Numbered from the stretch's first letter, positions 15,920 to 24,227 are shown. The stretch: 64,000 nt of DNA from Arthrobacter sp. YD4 (GCF_030410515.1 NZ_JAUHHD010000002.1:165419-229418), one strand, 5' to 3'. Translations and numbers: made by a program. Notes: generated by a model not told the origin, from the letters alone.

Positions 15920-16435
15920 CTAGCGGGAGGTGCTGCACCACAGAGTATCTATCGGCAAAATGCGATCCGCGGCGTGATACGTGAATTTCGCTGCTAATGG
16001 GGGATCCACGCCAAGCGCCCTCATGCGCGGGAAGATCCCAGTTTCGCACAACTCATCAATCTGTGCTTTTGATGCATCGATCGATCGGTGTGCCGTCGAG
16101 AGGTCATAATCCGGGAGGTACGTGTATTCGAACAAGACCACCGCGTGAAGACCCTCGGAAAGAGGATTCCATTTTTCCCCCGTCTCAAATTTCCATTCGA
16201 CGCCGACTTTGGAATAGACGTCGTCCATGTTTGTTGTTGCCAGCATCTTCGAAGCCGCAGCTCGCTCTGACTTTACGTAGGCCCGCAGTGCGTCTACCCG
16301 TTCCTGACTCGGCTCCGTGGCAGACGGCGACGAGGCAGGTGCCGATCTGGTGGCAGCGGGCGCAGTCGTAGTGGTGGGAGCACAGCCGGTCAATGCCAGC
16401 AGCGCAACGGTAGTAATCCCCCAAACACGTTTCAT
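15920..16435 (-). CDS. Putative lipoprotein
   Basis: 171 residues from the ATG at 16435. MKRVWGITTVALLALTGC is a lipoprotein signal with lipobox LTGC, so Cys18 should be lipidated and the protein anchored outside the membrane. A Thr/Ala/Ser/Pro-rich linker to about residue 42 precedes a small soluble domain with a Cys pair (LCETGIF and LWCSTSR) that could form a disulphide. No family recognised. It sits among decayed mobile fragments near the right end of the integrated region. Not in an operon. Confidence 0.7.
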   Translation of the reverse strand: MKRVWGITTVALLALTGCAPTTTTAPAATRSAPASSPSATEPSQERVDALRAYVKSERAAASKMLATTNMDDVYSKVGVEWKFETGEKWNPLSEGLHAVVLFEYTYLPDYDLSTAHRSIDASKAQIDELCETGIFPRMRALGVDPPLAAKFTYHAADRILPIDTLWCSTSR

Positions 16436-16445
16436 AAAGACGATT

Positions 16446-16789
16446 CAACCATTACCGCCGACCCACGGGCGTCTCCCCCTTTTCTATGTGGGGTGGGTCT
16501 TCTCTAAGCTCCCTGAATTCGCACGTCAGGGAACCATCCCTCCGGTGCCTTCTTCGGTTATAGGTGTGCTGGTGCCCTGTGCTTTGGCATATCGCATTTG
16601 TAGAACGGGCCGCGTGGGTCCAGGAGAACGCTCCTATGGTGGTCCGCGTGATCCTTCCACCAGACACTTGATCCCCGTGGCTCCGTCCAGCCTGAGAAGG
16701 GCGGTACCAAGTTCCCAAAACCTTGGTACCAACTACCCAGACCAGGAGTACCACCCGAAGCGATCTGCATAATTATGGATATACCCTTG
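16446..16789. other. Non-coding stretch with a perfect hairpin
   Basis: About 340 bases without a convincing gene on either strand. The only clear structure is GGTACCAAG at 16703-16711 and CTTGGTACC at 16722-16730, a perfect 9-bp inverted repeat with a 10-base loop. It is not followed by a T tract, so it could be an operator, an element end or an old terminator. Confidence 0.45.
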
Positions 16790-16903
16790 CGGAGCGCCTC
16801 GAACCCTGAATGGGTGCTGATGTATCGGCTCGGCCTGGGCCGGGGCCGGATCGCTGCCCTGGTGCGGGCCGCGCCGACGACCGTCGGGCACCACCTGGGC
16901 TGA
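16790..16903 (+). pseudogene. Fragment of a helicase-associated-domain protein
   Basis: The plus-strand frame reads NPEWVLMYRLGLGRGRIAAL and continues VRAAPTTVGHHLG to a stop at 16901-16903. This resembles the start of the repeated region of large actinobacterial helicase-associated proteins that often lie beside integrases in Arthrobacter islands. Only about 35 residues remain. Assignment is from memory of that family's sequence style. Confidence 0.45.
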
Positions 16904-16945
16904 ACGCGTCACGCGCCTCCGCCCTCCCGCGCTTATTCGAGAACA

Positions 16946-17029
16946 GATCTGGACACCGTGGCGGGCGCGCTGCGCCTGGCCCGGCAGGATCAGCTCATTG
17001 GCAAAGAATTGGCAAAGGAATCGCTGTGA
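16946..17029 (+). pseudogene. C-terminal remnant of a second tyrosine integrase
   Basis: The frame DLDTVAGALRLARQDQL, followed by IGKELAKESL and a stop at 17027-17029, matches the C-terminus of the intact integrase (DLDKVAGALHQARQDQLLAK). Just upstream the expected LFEN is readable only after one-base shifts (cttattcgagaacagat), so the remnant is frameshifted and truncated. It ends about 100 bases before the att site, the normal distance for an integrase gene and its att. This implies a second, older element used the same site. Confidence 0.75.
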
Positions 17030-17131
17030 AGTGGTGTTTTCAACTGTTGGAGAGTGTGACCAAAAGTCCCCCGTTTAGCTGGAAAATCAGGGCTTTTGAG
17101 GATTTTCCGCGAAACTGCGGGGATGACGAAA

Positions 17132-17158
17132 TGGGTTCAAATCCCACCGTCACCGCCA
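17132..17158 (+). other. Attachment site: duplicated 3' end of a tRNA gene (probably tRNA-Ser)
   Basis: TGGGTTCAAATCCCA is a T-arm stem and loop, followed by CCGTCACCGCCA, i.e. the 3' acceptor strand, discriminator and CCA. The upstream bases do not form the rest of a cloverleaf, so this is only a tRNA 3' fragment, the usual right border of elements that integrate into tRNA genes. The acceptor strand implies a 5' end GGTGACG, as I recall for actinobacterial tRNA-Ser. A natural terminator follows, so the flanking DNA to the right is original chromosome. The intact tRNA should lie left of this window. Confidence 0.75.
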
Positions 17159-17167
17159 CGTAGCGAG

Positions 17168-17208
17168 GCCCCTGCTTCCCTTTGTTTACAAGGGAGGCGG
17201 GGGCTTTT
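17168..17208 (+). terminator. Intrinsic terminator of the disrupted tRNA gene
   Basis: GCCCCTGCTTCCCTT at 17168-17182 pairs with AAGGGAGGCGGGGGC at 17190-17204 (13 of 15 Watson-Crick, two G-U), with a 7-base loop and TTTT directly after. This is the strongest rho-independent terminator in the window. It follows the tRNA 3' end at a normal distance and would terminate any tRNA or integrase transcript from the left. Confidence 0.85.
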
Positions 17209-17333
17209 GCTTTGCCCGGGACTGTCCCCCGGCAGCGCATTGGCAACTGATCGCCCAAGCCTGACCGCCGCGACTTTTCCACGTCAACGGTCGAGATAGA
17301 CGACGCGGGGAAGCTCCGGCAGCTGCCGTCGCC

Positions 17334-17795
17334 CTATTTGGCGGCCACGAGAGCCTGGGGCGCCGCCTGCTTCATCCTGGTCTGCAGCCAGCGCAGCTGC
17401 ACCGCGGTTTCTCCCTCACAGTGTGAGACCACCTCCAGCATGTCCCGGTCCCGGAGCGCCGACCCGGCCTGCTGGATCATGGTCCAGGTCACATCGACGA
17501 AGCTGGCCAGGAGATAGAGATCCTGAAGGTCCCGGAGCAGGCCCACCGGCCCACTGCGGGTGCCAGAGAGCCCCTCGGCGTGCAACCGCTCCGGCTCCGT
17601 GTCGGAGAGGTCCTCACCGTAGCGCTCCACCAGCGGATGCAACAGCCGGCTGTGCTCATCGCACTGGTTGGCCAGGGAGTGGCACAGGAAATGGACGTCC
17701 GGTTCGGCGCCGTGGCCGTCGGCGACTTGCCGAAAGGACTCCGCCAGGGTGGCCTCGGCCCGGTGCAGCATGCCCAGGTACAGGGACATGTTCAT
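17334..17795 (-). CDS. Small helical partner protein of the molybdopterin oxidoreductase
   Basis: 153 residues from the ATG at 17795, which overlaps the stop of the oxidoreductase gene by four bases (ATGA); the longer open frame is a shadow. The protein is all-helical, with scattered His and Glu (HSLANQCDEHSRLLHPL) that give it a ferritin-like or hemerythrin-like look, but I cannot fix a family. Coupling to the oxidoreductase suggests a dedicated partner or maturation factor. No signal peptide. Downstream is the island border. Confidence 0.65.
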   Translation of the reverse strand: MNMSLYLGMLHRAEATLAESFRQVADGHGAEPDVHFLCHSLANQCDEHSRLLHPLVERYGEDLSDTEPERLHAEGLSGTRSGPVGLLRDLQDLYLLASFVDVTWTMIQQAGSALRDRDMLEVVSHCEGETAVQLRWLQTRMKQAAPQALVAAK

Positions 17796-20296
17796 CGCGT
17801 GCCGTCCTTTCCGGCTGGCGCCGGGGCTCCCTTGATCGCCTGGGGGAACCGCGGCGGCGCCGCACCCACGGACTCGCTCGCCTCGCCACCCACGCCGGTG
17901 GTCGCGGGAACCGCCGGGCTGCCGCTGGCCGGCCGAGACGCGGTGGTTGTCGGGGCGGGGGCCGGCCCCGCGCCGTCGGCGATCTTTTGGACGTTGACCG
18001 CCGCGTTCTTGAACACTGGCTGCTTGGACACCGGGTCCCACTCGGTGATGGTGAGTTCGTTGGCCGCGCTCGGGTGCTCGCCGGGCGAGCCGCCGTCGTC
18101 CCAGTAGCCGTAGTGGAACGGGGCGAAAACCGTTCCCGGGCGGATGTCGCTGATCCGGGCCGGTACCTCGATCCGGCCCCGGCGGGACGTGACGCGGGTG
18201 AGGTCTCCCTCACTGATGCCGTACCGTTGGGCGTCTTCCGGGGAAAGCTCGATCCAGGCGGAGGGTGCGGCGCGGTTCAGGGGCCGGGACCTGCCGGTCT
18301 TGGTCCTGGTGTGGAAATGGTAGGCAGTGCGTCCGGTCGTGTAGCGCATAGGGAACCGGCCGTCGGGCTCTTCGTGCGGGGGCAGGTAGTCGGCCGTCTT
18401 CAGCACCGCCTTGCCGCCGGGTACCGTGGCACGGAACATCTCTGACCCCACGGTGGCGCCGGTTATGAGGTCATGGCCGTAACTTTCGCAGTAGTCCGCG
18501 TCGGTGGGGAAAACCCCGTCCGCGTAGAGCCGGTCGCGGCCATCGGGGTTTTCCTCGTTGCAGGGCCAAGGGATACCGCTGCCGCCGCGGAGCCGGCCGT
18601 AGCTCATCCCGCTGTAGTCGCAGGGACGGCCCCGCGAACACTCCCGCCAGGCGTTGAAGCCGTCCTCGGGACCGTCCCATGGCAGCAACGGCCCGCCCTG
18701 AAGCGTGCGGAAATCCATCCGCCGCGCGTAATCCAGGAAGATGTCGAGGTCGCTGCGGGCGGATCCCGGCGGGTCCACAGCCTTATCCGAGAGGTGGACC
18801 GTGCGGTTGACGTTGGTGAAGGTCCCGGTCTTCTCGCCCCAGGCGGCCGCCGGCAGGACGACGTCGGCAGCCTGCGCCGTTTCGGTCAGGTACAGGTCCT
18901 GCACCACCACAAAGAGGTCAGGTTTGGCCAGGATCTTCCGGATCCGGGCGAGGTCGGGCATGGAGACGGCGGGGTTGGTGGCGGAGATCCACAGGAACTC
19001 GATGGACCCCTGCTCGGCGTAGCGGAAGATCTGCATCGCATGCGTCGGCGGCGCCCAGTGCGGGATGGTCAGCGGGTCGACGTCCCAGAGATCGGCGAGC
19101 TCGGCGATGTGGGCCGGGTTTTCCCAGTTGCGGAAACCCGGCAGGTCACCGTCGGCACCGCATTCCCGGTTGTTCTGCGCGGTCGGCTGGCCGTTCATCT
19201 GCAGGATTCCGCAGCCGGGCTTCCCCAACAGTCCCCGCAGAAGGTGAAGGTTGTTAACCTGGCAGGACGAGGCTGTCGCCTGCGCCGACTGGTAGAATCC
19301 CTGCAACACGGTGGACAGGACCCGCTCCGAGGCACCGAAAATCCGCGCAGCCTCCCGGATGTCCGCCGCCGGGACGTCGCAGACCGCGGCGGCAGCCTCC
19401 GGTGTCCAGGGCGCCACGGTGGCCTTCAGCTCATCGAAGCCCACGGTGTGCGCCTTGACGTAGTACTCGTCCACCCAGCCGCGGGCCAGCACCTCATGGA
19501 CCAGGGCGTTCATCAGAGCGAGGTTGGTGCCCGGCCGCACGGCGAGGTGCACGTCGGCGTGGCGGGCCACCTCTGTCTCGCGGGGATCAATGCAGACGAC
19601 TTTGGGCGGGTTCGGGCCGGCGATGCGGTCCAGCACCCGGGACCACAGGACGGTCTGTGTCTCGGCCATGTTGTGGCCATAGAGGAATATGGCGTCGCAG
19701 CTGTCGATGTCCGTGTAGGACCCGGGCTGGCCGTCGGCCCCGAACGTCTCCTTCAGCGACGCCGCCGCGGTGGCCGTGCACAGCCGGGTGTTGCCGTCCA
19801 TATGCGGAGTCCCGATCCCCGCCTTCCCGATGATGGCGAGGGCGTAGTACTCCTCAAGAAAAAGCTGTCCGCTGGTATAAAAGCCGTGACTCAGCGGACC
19901 GCGCTCCCGCAAAAGCTGTTGGCTGCGTTCGACGATGCGGTTCATGGCGGTGTCCCAGTCGCATTCGACCAGGCGCCCGTTCTCACGGATCAGCGGGCTG
20001 GTGAGCCGGTCTCGGTGGGAAACGCCCTGCCAGCTGGCGAAGAGGCCCTTGGGGCCAAGCCGGCCGTGATTGACCAGGTCCCCGGCCCGGCCACGGATCC
20101 CCACCATGGCACCGTCCTTGACCGCAATGTCGCAGGCGCAGCCGTTGCTGCAGAGCACGCAGGCGGACTGGACCCAGCGATCGACGTCGTCTTCAGCAAC
20201 GCCCTCCGCGAGCGCCTGATCCACACGTACCGGCCAGAGACCGTCCCGGGGATAGGGGGTGCGGCTTCCCCAAATGTTGCCAATGCGGTCCACCAT
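17792..20296 (-). CDS. Molybdopterin-dependent oxidoreductase (nitrate reductase/formate dehydrogenase-like)
   Basis: 834 residues from the ATG at 20296. The N-terminus has the iron-sulphur motif C46-x2-C49-x3-C53, with an extra Cys55, but the usual fourth Cys is Gly81 in NHGRLGPKG. The body holds molybdopterin-binding blocks of the DMSO-reductase superfamily (ATNPAVSMPD, VVLPAAAWGEKTGTFTN, then the C-terminal cofactor domain with FHTRTKTGRSRPLN). The last 70 residues are Pro/Ala/Thr-rich and disordered. No Tat signal is visible, so it is cytoplasmic, like assimilatory nitrate reductases. It is followed by a coupled small helical gene and preceded by a 120-bp gap from nnrD. The substrate is not settled by sequence; electron donor genes are not adjacent. 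Confidence 0.85.
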   Translation of the reverse strand: MVDRIGNIWGSRTPYPRDGLWPVRVDQALAEGVAEDDVDRWVQSACVLCSNGCACDIAVKDGAMVGIRGRAGDLVNHGRLGPKGLFASWQGVSHRDRLTSPLIRENGRLVECDWDTAMNRIVERSQQLLRERGPLSHGFYTSGQLFLEEYYALAIIGKAGIGTPHMDGNTRLCTATAAASLKETFGADGQPGSYTDIDSCDAIFLYGHNMAETQTVLWSRVLDRIAGPNPPKVVCIDPRETEVARHADVHLAVRPGTNLALMNALVHEVLARGWVDEYYVKAHTVGFDELKATVAPWTPEAAAAVCDVPAADIREAARIFGASERVLSTVLQGFYQSAQATASSCQVNNLHLLRGLLGKPGCGILQMNGQPTAQNNRECGADGDLPGFRNWENPAHIAELADLWDVDPLTIPHWAPPTHAMQIFRYAEQGSIEFLWISATNPAVSMPDLARIRKILAKPDLFVVVQDLYLTETAQAADVVLPAAAWGEKTGTFTNVNRTVHLSDKAVDPPGSARSDLDIFLDYARRMDFRTLQGGPLLPWDGPEDGFNAWRECSRGRPCDYSGMSYGRLRGGSGIPWPCNEENPDGRDRLYADGVFPTDADYCESYGHDLITGATVGSEMFRATVPGGKAVLKTADYLPPHEEPDGRFPMRYTTGRTAYHFHTRTKTGRSRPLNRAAPSAWIELSPEDAQRYGISEGDLTRVTSRRGRIEVPARISDIRPGTVFAPFHYGYWDDGGSPGEHPSAANELTITEWDPVSKQPVFKNAAVNVQKIADGAGPAPAPTTTASRPASGSPAVPATTGVGGEASESVGAAPPRFPQAIKGAPAPAGKDGTR

Positions 20297-20416
20297 GGTC
20301 TTCCTTCCGTTAGTCCACAGCCGGTTCTCCCACGGATACTAGGCGCTGTGGCTCTTCCCGCGCTACGGAACCGATCGCTCCCACCGCTTGGGCAGCCAGC
20401 CCGACCGGGCTGCTGA

Positions 20417-21304
20417 TCAGCCGCTGAGTTCCACCATCAGCGGCGGCAACTCATCGCAGAGTTCCCGGGCAAGGTAGCCCAGGCCGCCCAGCCTGCTGGC
20501 CAATCTGTCCCCGGCGGTGGCATGCAGGTGCGAGCCCCAACAGGCGGCCTGGGGTCCCGTCGTTCCGCGGGCCCGCAACCCGGTAATCGCGCCGGCCAAC
20601 ACGTCACCGCTGCCCGAGGTCCCCAGCCCACTGTGCCCGGTGTTGACCTCCCAGCACTCGCCGTCGGGTTCCGCAATCAACCCTTGGCAGCTGACCACGG
20701 CCTGGAACCGGCTCGCGATAGTCCGGACATCGCGGCCAAGGTCTCCGATCTCCCGTTGCAAGAGGATGGCCGCCTCGGTGGGGTTAGGGGTCAGGATCAG
20801 CCGACCCGCCCACGGGGCCAGGTCGGCACCCAGTTCGGGCAAACAGCCGAGGGCAAACGCATCCAGGACGACGGCGGGGCCGCCACTCGGGGGCGTCCGC
20901 GCCGGCACGAGCAGTCCGCGAAGAAGCGCCAGGGCCTCGTCCTTGTTGTCCAGGCCGGGGCCGATCAGAACGGCGTCGGCCGCGGCGAATTCGTCGACGA
21001 GCAGCGAAGCGGACGAACCCTTCACTGAGCCCCTGGCGCTTTCCGGCAGGCCCAGGACGCCGCTCTCTGGCAGCGCCACCGCCACGTGGACGGCGGTCGA
21101 TTCGGCCACCGCCAGCGTCAGCCGACCGGCGCCGGAACGAAGTGCCGCGACACCGGCCAGGAGCGCGGCCCCCGGGGTCTTGCGCGCGCCCCCAATAACC
21201 AGCACCGAGCCGCGGTCCGCCTTCCCGGAGCCCCCGCCGGGCAGCGGCCAGCCGCGCAGCAAAGTGGGCGTCAGCGGGATCGGCGGCTTAGCGCGGGTGG
21301 ACAT
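20417..21304 (-). CDS. nnrD: ADP-dependent NAD(P)H-hydrate dehydratase
   Basis: 295 residues from the ATG at 21304; its start overlaps the end of the phosphatase gene by 17 bases. The ribokinase-like fold is recognisable: SVLVIGGARKTPGAALLAGV near residue 33, VLIGPGLDNKDEAL, LILTPNPTEAAIL, and the signature GTSGSGDVLAGAI with the catalytic Asp near residue 230. It repairs hydrated NADH and NADPH using ADP. The epimerase domain that is often fused in other bacteria is absent here. The neighbour oxidoreductase and phosphatase make a small redox-related group, though linkage may be incidental. Confidence 0.9.
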   Translation of the reverse strand: MSTRAKPPIPLTPTLLRGWPLPGGGSGKADRGSVLVIGGARKTPGAALLAGVAALRSGAGRLTLAVAESTAVHVAVALPESGVLGLPESARGSVKGSSASLLVDEFAAADAVLIGPGLDNKDEALALLRGLLVPARTPPSGGPAVVLDAFALGCLPELGADLAPWAGRLILTPNPTEAAILLQREIGDLGRDVRTIASRFQAVVSCQGLIAEPDGECWEVNTGHSGLGTSGSGDVLAGAITGLRARGTTGPQAACWGSHLHATAGDRLASRLGGLGYLARELCDELPPLMVELSG

Positions 21305-22052
21305 TGGACTCTCCCGCGTGCTCAGTGACGGGGGCGCCATAGGACCGCAGATGGTTAGCCTCATTGAACCCGGCCAGTTCCCATGGGCCGGTGCCGCCCT
21401 CCCGGACGAACCGGCTGACGGATGCGTTGAGAATGGTGGTGCGTGCGGCCAGGTCCAGCAGGTCCGCCTCGGTGAGCCCCAGCAAAACGTACCGGAAGAG
21501 CAGGATGAGGGCGTCATGGCAGACCAGCAGCACCTCCTGGCCGGGGTGCTCCCTGTCCAGGTCTGCAAGCAGCGACCGCAGCCGAAGCACCACATCGGCC
21601 CAGGACTCGCCGCCTGGTGGCCGGTAGTAAAACTTCCCGAGCCAGCGCCGGCGTTCTCCTTCCTCAGGGAACCTGGCCTCCACGCCGGCAGAGGTCAGCC
21701 GATCCAGGATTCCCAACTCGCGGTCCCGGAGCCGTTCGTCCAGGCGGGGCAATCGGTCCCACCCTGCGACGTCCAGCGCCAGTTCGGCAGTCTCCCGGGC
21801 CCTGGCGTAGGGGGAGGACCACACCGGGAACTGCTCGGAGACGCCTGCCAGCAGGCGGCCCAGGGCCAGCGCCTGCTCCCTCCCGGTCTCGGAAAGATCG
21901 ACGTCGGCGTCACGGGCCGGGACCTCTATCACCTGCGCGCCCGCCTCCCTGGCCCGCGTCGCCGCAACATTCCCCTCGCTTTCTCCGTGCCGGATCAGCA
22001 CCAGCGCGGTGATACCGGCCTCCCCGGCGACGTTGCTTCGATGACTGTTCAC
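21288..22052 (-). CDS. Histidine phosphatase family protein (phosphoglycerate mutase-like)
   Basis: 254 residues from a GTG at 22052 chosen for its AAGGAGGAG ribosome site; the frame extends to 22211 without protein character. The catalytic motif LIRHGESEGN lies near residue 20, SSPYARARETAE (second Arg) near 80, the acid region around ELGILDRL, and VCHDALI supplies the late His. Substrate is unclear: such enzymes include phosphoglycerate mutases, broad phosphatases and fructose-2,6-bisphosphatase-like proteins. It overlaps nnrD by 17 bases and must be co-translated with it. Confidence 0.85.
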   Translation of the reverse strand: MNSHRSNVAGEAGITALVLIRHGESEGNVAATRAREAGAQVIEVPARDADVDLSETGREQALALGRLLAGVSEQFPVWSSPYARARETAELALDVAGWDRLPRLDERLRDRELGILDRLTSAGVEARFPEEGERRRWLGKFYYRPPGGESWADVVLRLRSLLADLDREHPGQEVLLVCHDALILLFRYVLLGLTEADLLDLAARTTILNASVSRFVREGGTGPWELAGFNEANHLRSYGAPVTEHAGESNVHPR

Positions 22053-22263
22053 GTGCTCCTCCTTGCGTCGGAAGGTGCCCACCATACTGCAGCGGCCCAG
22101 CGATGTCCCGTGAAAAACGACCCGGGCTTGGCTCCCGCGCCGCGACCGGGTTAGCCGCAGAGAGTCACCTCTGCTCTGGCCGCAAGGCGGAATCCTCGAT
22201 AAAGTAAGCATACTGATGATCAGTTGATCACTGGTTTGTTCCTACAGAGTCGAAGGAGACACC

Positions 22264-23205
22264 GTGAGCACGAAAGTCGAGAAACGCATCCTGGTGAACG
22301 TTCCCGTGAGCGTGGCCTACAACCAATGGACTCAGTTCGAGGAATTTCCGCACTTCATGTCCGGGGTGAAGAGCGTGCAGCAGCTCAGCGACGACCGCCT
22401 GGAATGGACGGCGGAGATTGCCGGGGTGCGCCGCCAGTGGCAGGCAAGAATCCTGGAGCAGATCCCTGATCAAAAAGTAGCGTGGGCTGCCACGGAGGGA
22501 GCGACCAACGCCGGCGCGGTCACCTTTGAAGACCTGGGCGGCGGTCAGACGTCCGTGGAGCTCTCCCTCGAATACGAACCAGAGGGCATGGTTGAAACGG
22601 TGGGCGACAAGCTCAACGTCGTCGCCAGGCAGGCCGAAAACGACCTGGACCGGTTCAAGGCCTTCATCGAGGACGAGGGTTACGCCACGGGCGCTTGGCG
22701 CGGTACCGTCCAAGGCCACGGCTCCTCCGGCACCCCGGGGATCGAAGACGCCGCCGCCTCCCGGGGCGACAGCGGCACGGCGGGGGTATCCGGAAAGGTA
22801 ATAGCCGGCGTCGGGCTGGCCGCAGCTGCGGCAGGGGTGGCCGCGGCCGTGGGACGCGGAGACTCCCCACACCACGACAATCCCGGCGCCGGCCCTGCGA
22901 CTACGGCGGATGCCGGGACGGCACGGGCAACCGACGCCGTTCCACCCACGGGCACCACCGGGAGCGTCTTCCCCGCAGGCACCGACACGAATCCTGCCGG
23001 AAGCGGCAGCGCCTCAGCCATGGAGCGGCCTGCGGAACGGTCTGTCGCCAAGCCCTTCGACCAGACCAACGGACTGATCGACGACGACGGCGACTCGGAC
23101 GGCACGGCCGCCGCCGACACCGCCAGCCAGGCCGAACGTGACGAGCGACGCAATGGCGTCGAGGGGACTCTACCCCCGGCCGGCGGCAGCCTGGGCCAGC
23201 ACTGA
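22264..23205 (+). CDS. SRPBCC-family protein with long disordered tail
   Basis: 313 residues from a GTG at 22264 with AAGGAG eight bases upstream. Residues 1-145 form an SRPBCC/polyketide-cyclase-like domain (VEKRILVNVPVSVAYNQWTQ, FEEFPHFMSGV, then WTAEIAGVRRQWQARI). This fold binds hydrophobic ligands; in actinobacteria this subgroup is often annotated as a cyclase/dehydrase with no known reaction. Residues 145-313 are Gly/Ala/Ser/Thr/Asp-rich with one short apolar stretch near 180-200 (VIAGVGLAAAAAGVAAAVG) that could be a weak membrane or glycine-zipper segment. Monocistronic. Likely stress-related by family habit. Confidence 0.85.
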   Translation: MSTKVEKRILVNVPVSVAYNQWTQFEEFPHFMSGVKSVQQLSDDRLEWTAEIAGVRRQWQARILEQIPDQKVAWAATEGATNAGAVTFEDLGGGQTSVELSLEYEPEGMVETVGDKLNVVARQAENDLDRFKAFIEDEGYATGAWRGTVQGHGSSGTPGIEDAAASRGDSGTAGVSGKVIAGVGLAAAAAGVAAAVGRGDSPHHDNPGAGPATTADAGTARATDAVPPTGTTGSVFPAGTDTNPAGSGSASAMERPAERSVAKPFDQTNGLIDDDGDSDGTAAADTASQAERDERRNGVEGTLPPAGGSLGQH

Positions 23206-23417
23206 AAGCGACCGCCATTCGCCCGACCCTCCGCCGCGCCGGAAAGGCGCTGAGGCTTGAACCATAAGCCTACTTTCTATTAGGTTGGTGTCAGCTTCTC
23301 CGCCCGCCCCCCATGCGGCGGAGGATGCCTTGGAAATGCCCCGTGGTCCCCCAGTGCCGCGGGGCTTTTCGCTACCCAACGTCAGGCAGCTGAACCGAAC
23401 GGCAGAAGGAGCGTGTA

Positions 23418-23645
23418 ATGCCTCAGGGAGATATTGAGACGTACTACGAAGACGGACAGTGGAAGAACAAGCGCGATGGTGCCCAGCGGGCCTTCGGGGC
23501 CGGCTACAGCTCCAAAGAGGACGCGGTCGTTGCAGGACGGGAGGCCGCCCGGGGCGACAAGGTCGAGCACATCATCAAGAACCAGGACGGTGTGATCTCC
23601 GAAAAGAACAGCTACGGCAACGATCCACGAAACGTCCCGGGCTAA
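23418..23645 (+). CDS. DUF2188 domain protein
   Basis: 75 residues from the ATG at 23418 with GAAGGAG nearby. The pattern EDGQWKNKRDGAQRAFG then YSSKEDAVVAGREAARGD and HIIKNQDGVI is the compact DUF2188 domain, of unknown function, widespread as small stand-alone proteins. It is followed by a strong 14-bp hairpin at 23679-23720. Single gene. Confidence 0.88.
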   Translation: MPQGDIETYYEDGQWKNKRDGAQRAFGAGYSSKEDAVVAGREAARGDKVEHIIKNQDGVISEKNSYGNDPRNVPG

Positions 23646-23678
23646 GGCCCGAGGCGGGTTGACCGCCAAGACATACAG

Positions 23679-23720
23679 GAGGTGAGGGAGGGTCCGGTGT
23701 GGCGGCCCCTCCCTCACCTC
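23679..23720 (+). terminator. Strong hairpin after the DUF2188 gene
   Basis: GAGGTGAGGGAGGG at 23679-23692 and CCCTCCCTCACCTC at 23707-23720 form a perfect 14-bp stem with a 14-base loop. There is no T tract, which is common for high-GC actinobacterial terminators. It begins 33 bases after the stop codon. Confidence 0.65.
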
Positions 23721-23776
23721 GAGGGAAGCCTGGTGAGCGAAGTGGCGCTCCGGCCGGAGCCAACCGCGCCGAACGT

Positions 23777-23826
23777 AGTGCGCTGGCGAGCCTCGGAAGA
23801 CAGTGCGCTGGCGAGCCTCGGAAGAC
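23777..23826. repeat. 25-bp direct repeat, two copies
   Basis: The 25-bp unit beginning AGTGCGCTGGCGAGCCTCGG occurs at 23777-23801 and again at 23802-23826 with no mismatch, followed by a partial third beginning AGCGC. It sits between the DUF2188 hairpin and the 3' end of the rhodanese gene, in non-coding DNA. Confidence 0.8.
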
Positions 23827-23837
23827 AGCGCAGCGGG

Positions 23838-24227
23838 CTAGCCGGCTTCCTGCCGCCATGCAGCCCAGGCCTGGAAACCTCCAATAAGGTCGGTCGCCCG
23901 TGAGAGGCCCAATTGCTGCAGGGTTTCTGCGGCAAGGCTGGAGCTGTAGCCCTCATTACAGACAATCACAATCCGCCGATCGTAATCGTGTGCCATTGGA
24001 AGCCGATGCGAGCTCGATGGATCGAGCCGCCACTCAAGAACGTTTCGGTCGATGACGATCGCACCAGGAAGGGCGCCGTCCCGCTCCCGCTGGTCCACCG
24101 GCCGCGTGTCGACGACGAGGGCACCTGCCGCGACTTCCCCGCCAAGCTCTGACGCAGACACACGGTCCAGGTTGGCGCGGCTCGCGAGCAGCAGCTCGTC
24201 GATCGAACGAAAAGACTGACGGATCAT
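23838..24227 (-). CDS. Rhodanese-like sulphurtransferase domain protein
   Basis: 129 residues from the ATG at 24227. A single rhodanese domain: ALVVDTRPVDQRERDGALPG, then the catalytic loop VCNEGYSSSLA with Cys90, then QQLGLSRATDLIGGFQAWAA. The active Cys would carry a persulphide. Related actinobacterial single-domain rhodaneses handle cyanide or thiosulphate sulphur or act in sulphur delivery; substrate unknown. Convergent with the repeat and hairpin region on its 3' side and separated by 42 bases from the GGDEF-EAL gene, which reads the same way upstream of it. Confidence 0.88.
   Translation of the reverse strand: MIRQSFRSIDELLLASRANLDRVSASELGGEVAAGALVVDTRPVDQRERDGALPGAIVIDRNVLEWRLDPSSSHRLPMAHDYDRRIVIVCNEGYSSSLAAETLQQLGLSRATDLIGGFQAWAAWRQEAG

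Noticed and set aside
17060..17158. Complete tRNA gene
   Set aside because: Only the T-arm and acceptor strand are present; no D-arm, anticodon arm or 5' acceptor strand can be placed upstream.
18473..20416. 647-codon plus-strand frame opposite the molybdopterin oxidoreductase
   Set aside because: Val/Gly/Arg-rich shadow in high-GC DNA with no motif; the minus-strand gene has clear domains.
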